Shown: one piece after another, positions 63,172 through 64,000 of the stretch
Layout: every line of letters begins with the position of its first letter
Numbering within the stretch: position 1 is the first letter of the stretch
NCBI GenBank assembly: GCA_012861695.1
Contig: JAAOOA010000033.1
Location: forward strand, 19,879,934 to 19,943,933
Length of the DNA stretch: 64,000 bases
Origin: Trematomus loennbergii
Taxonomy: Eukaryota > Chordata > Actinopteri > Perciformes > Nototheniidae
Reading direction: 5' to 3'
The notes under the pieces: generated by a model
What the model was told of the DNA's origin: nothing
Seen by the model: the letters and a program-made list of their open reading frames with translations, nothing else
Database searches by the model: none
Made by a program: the position numbers and the translations under genes

Positions 63172-64000
63172 GTGAGACATGGAACAGAAATGATTACCTT
63201 TAAGAAAGTGGGGTTTTCTTATGATTAGAACTAGAAGGCTTTACAGAAGGTCATTGAAAACAATACAAAAATAAAGGCTTAGTTGTGTTCTGTGTTCAGT
63301 GATGACAGACTATGTGCTTGTCTTGCTTTCTCTAACATGGTGTGGAAAGAAGTAAAAAAAATGGAAGGAACTTCATTTCTACTCTTGCTAAAGACAAATA
63401 AATGGAATTGAATTTATTTTCCTCAAATTCAAAAACTTTCAAGGATTTTAATGACCCATGGAATCCTTGATACATAGACAATGGTAGTGTAATCCTAGAA
63501 ATGTCCTGTAAATAGATCTTTCAATAAGTAAAGTGCTTCATAAAAGGACAACAGAGATAATGATAGCTTCACTGCTGCAACATATCAAGTACCCGGTGTA
63601 AAATACAGTATATGATAAGAGATAATGTATGGGTATTATAGGACAACAGGGACCATTGGTCTATGAGACGATGCCAGAATGAAAGGAAAGTCTTAATTAG
63701 GGGAGACCAGGGCAAATACTCCAATAGAAACAAGGTAGAATGATGACGCTTACTCTGCACATGCTCAGTAGGACTTTTTCTCCGACTTTGTAAAAGGAGC
63801 AGGAGCATTAGAAAATGTAATCATAGGTACTGTATACATATAACAGTATTTTCTTCAACTGTCTTAAGTTCAATAACATATTTCACACAAATTAAATAAA
63901 AAATGTTATGTTAATAGGACATTTTCACACTATTTGGGTTTGTTCTTGTATAGCAGCTCATATGTAAACAAATTTTTTTTGTGTAAAATGTGCTTTATAA
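63172..64000. other. MYO18A intron, no exon found
   Basis: The exon that should precede 61051, ending in the first half of the IQ motif, is not visible here. Only short chance frames. Confidence 0.5.

Overview
The window looks like teleost fish nuclear DNA. The evidence is intron-rich vertebrate coding sequence for a class XVIII myosin, fish-type tRNA-derived SINEs, 5'-truncated L2-like LINE tails, hAT and TTAA-flanked MITE-like elements, and long (CA)n/(GT)n microsatellites. It is not bacterial, and almost all short open frames on both strands are chance frames in introns or intergenic DNA.

One host gene is clear: the 3' part of MYO18A (unconventional myosin XVIIIa; one of the teleost paralogues), on the minus strand. 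Transcription runs from beyond position 64000 down to about 33,000 or 30,000. I resolved 19 internal coding exons by joining splice sites and phases. They start with the end of the IQ/neck region (61051) and run through the whole coiled-coil tail (60718-41356) to the conserved [11 protein letters not shown] exon (36456-36334). From that last shared exon there are two phase-compatible endings. One is a ~1.4 kb serine/lysine-rich terminal exon (34502-33130, poly(A) signal at 33014), resembling the long Ser-rich tail of the muscle isoform Myo18A-gamma. The other is a short 33-residue terminal exon (30108-30006), a candidate for the short-tail isoforms. The motor domain and N terminus lie outside the window.

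The coding sequence carries probable single-base losses: one in exon 58989-59102 (proved by splice phase), two in the long terminal exon, and perhaps a third just before its stop. All are in the same direction, which points to consensus errors in the assembly, though real lesions are not excluded.

Positions 1-30,000 hold no gene I can support. They contain interspersed repeats: a degenerate minisatellite (5.8-6.1 kb), an AT-rich tract (6.9-7.1 kb), a tRNA-derived SINE (7.1-7.4 kb), an L2-like LINE end (7.7-8.5 kb), a LINE reverse-transcriptase fragment (12.8-13.0 kb), a TA-flanked MITE (15.6-16.0 kb), a 2.7 kb foldback element with 8-bp target duplications (18.07-20.78 kb), and a TTAA-flanked element (21.0-22.1 kb).

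The MYO18A introns carry further mobile DNA: a palindromic 482-bp element (35.1-35.6 kb), a TTAA MITE (44.9-45.3 kb), a very long (CA)n abutting a splice acceptor (46.1-46.3 kb), a hAT relic with transposase C terminus (50.5-52.0 kb), an unassigned 1.6 kb TIR element with six internal GTTTCGGTAGTGAC-like motifs (52.8-54.3 kb), SINEs (59.3-60.0 kb), and a TTAA element split by an L2-like LINE (61.2-63.2 kb). The best candidates for something undescribed are the foldback element, the 1.6 kb TIR element, and the alternative MYO18A endings.
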